This document shows, piece by piece, positions 5,925 to 6,175 of a DNA stretch of 6,175 nt (position 1 is its first letter; every line of letters starts with the position of its first letter). This DNA comes from Candidatus Dadabacteria bacterium RIFCSPHIGHO2_12_FULL_53_21 (GTDB lineage: Bacteria; Desulfobacterota_D; UBA1144; Nemesobacterales; UBA2774): assembly GCA_001775255.1 (NCBI GenBank), contig MFCJ01000066.1:1-6175 (forward strand), written 5' to 3'. Made by a program: the position numbers and the translations under genes. The notes beneath the pieces were generated by a model that saw nothing but the letters and a program-made list of their open reading frames with translations, was not told where the DNA came from and did no database searches.

Positions 5925-5952
5925 AATTTAAGGGCAAAAAGGATTGAGTCAA
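5925..5952 (-). promoter_or_regulatory. Candidate sigma-70 promoter for the CMD-hydrolase unit
   Basis: On the minus strand TTGACT (5947-5952; 5 of 6 to TTGACA) is followed by a 16-nt spacer and TAAATT (5925-5930; 4 of 6 to TATAAT). Transcription would start only about 12-14 nt before the CMD start codon, leaving just room for the GGAG. Other AT-rich -10-like sequences lie upstream, so this is one candidate among several. Confidence 0.4.
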
Positions 5953-5959
5953 GCATATA

Positions 5960-6049
5960 TTTTGCAAGTGCACATACACTAACACTCGTAAATACCTAAT
6001 AATACAAGATAATATAATACAAGTACAGTAATTATGTGCAAATGCAAAA
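5960..6049. repeat. Imperfect 17-bp inverted repeat upstream of the CMD gene
   Basis: The left arm 5960-5976 (core TTTGCAAGTGCACATA) and the right arm 6033-6049 (reverse complement core TTTGCATTTGCACATA) match at 15 of 17 positions and are separated by 56 bp of AT-rich sequence. The arms lie just upstream of the candidate CMD promoter. They could be paired regulator sites that loop or a long-range hairpin. No known regulator is recognised. Confidence 0.6.
5999..6023. repeat. 10-bp direct repeat ATAATACAAG, period 15
   Basis: ATAATACAAG occurs at 5999-6008 and again at 6014-6023, inside the spacer of the larger inverted repeat. On the minus strand it reads CTTGTATTAT, which contains a -10-like TATTAT, so the pair could be tandem regulator half-sites, tandem promoter elements or chance in AT-rich DNA. 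Confidence 0.45.
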
Positions 6050-6175
6050 AACGCGGATTTCTGTTCCCCCCGATGGATTCCCTCCGGATATCCCGAATGT
6101 TTCCTCGTCCGCTTATCAGTATAAAGGGTCAATATTAAGGAAATTTTAATCGTCTGTTAATATCATAACGGCCCG

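Larger units (their letters stand above)
5906..6175. other. AT-rich region upstream of the CMD gene; no gene recognised
   Basis: About 270 bp from the CMD start to the right edge. No convincing coding region: open frames here are short, lack family features and have no ribosome site. The first 140 bp hold the candidate promoter and the repeats listed separately. The last 45 bp contain a weak AT-rich inverted repeat (ATATTAA at 6132-6138, TTAATAT at 6157-6163). I see no terminator or RNA gene. Confidence 0.6.

Noticed and set aside
5902..6132. Minus-strand open frame of 76 residues upstream of the CMD gene
   Set aside because: It crosses the AT-rich repeats and promoter region, has no family similarity and overlaps the CMD start in another frame.
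6042..6149. Small plus-strand open frame of 35 residues starting at the ATG in the right arm of the inverted repeat
   Set aside because: No ribosome site, no recognisable family, and the length is expected by chance.
6132..6163. AT-rich inverted repeat ATATTAA / TTAATAT near the right edge
   Set aside because: Seven A/T-only bases 18 bp apart are likely by chance in this stretch, and the context lies outside the window.

Overview
The window carries most of a biotin synthesis operon, flanked by a response-regulator gene on one side and a two-gene hydrolase/decarboxylase unit on the other. Gene density is typical of a bacterial chromosome. Nothing points to a phage, plasmid, insertion sequence, CRISPR array, tRNA or rRNA. 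The BioB and BioA sequences are of the Bacillus/deltaproteobacterial type rather than the E. coli type. The regulator, which has an excisionase-like HTH followed by a receiver, recalls Desulfobacterota- or Dadabacteria-like environmental genomes. That placement is a guess from family resemblance, not a demonstrated assignment.

Layout. Positions 1-443 (minus) hold the N-terminal part of an HTH-receiver regulator that runs off the left edge. Positions 444-801 are a divergent control region with candidate promoters for both directions, repeated ATTGTC/GACAAT hexamers and a perfect 13-bp palindrome. Positions 802-4448 (plus) hold bioB, bioA and bioF in that order with gaps of about 60 bp, probably one transcript. 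Positions 4491-5905 (minus, convergent with bioF) hold a carboxymuconolactone-decarboxylase-family gene followed by an alpha/beta-hydrolase gene, coupled by an ATGA overlap. Positions 5906-6175 are an AT-rich upstream region with an imperfect 17-bp inverted repeat and a 10-bp direct repeat.

How the genes work together. BioF condenses pimeloyl thioester with alanine to 7-keto-8-aminopelargonate (KAPA). BioA transaminates KAPA to 7,8-diaminopelargonate. BioB inserts sulfur into dethiobiotin to give biotin. The missing step, dethiobiotin synthetase (bioD), is not in the window, nor are recognisable pimelate-synthesis genes. The CMD/hydrolase pair resembles the pcaC/pcaD enzyme types of the beta-ketoadipate pathway, but no other pathway gene is present, so its substrate is open.

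Main points for a second look: bioB has no ATG, GTG or TTG start where its family requires one, and the best-placed start is ATT at 802 behind a good ribosome site; the bioB/regulator control region has a dense set of related half-sites over both predicted -35 boxes; BioA shows residues of the Bacillus lineage, in which the amino donor may be lysine rather than S-adenosylmethionine; and the region upstream of the CMD gene carries long unexplained repeats.
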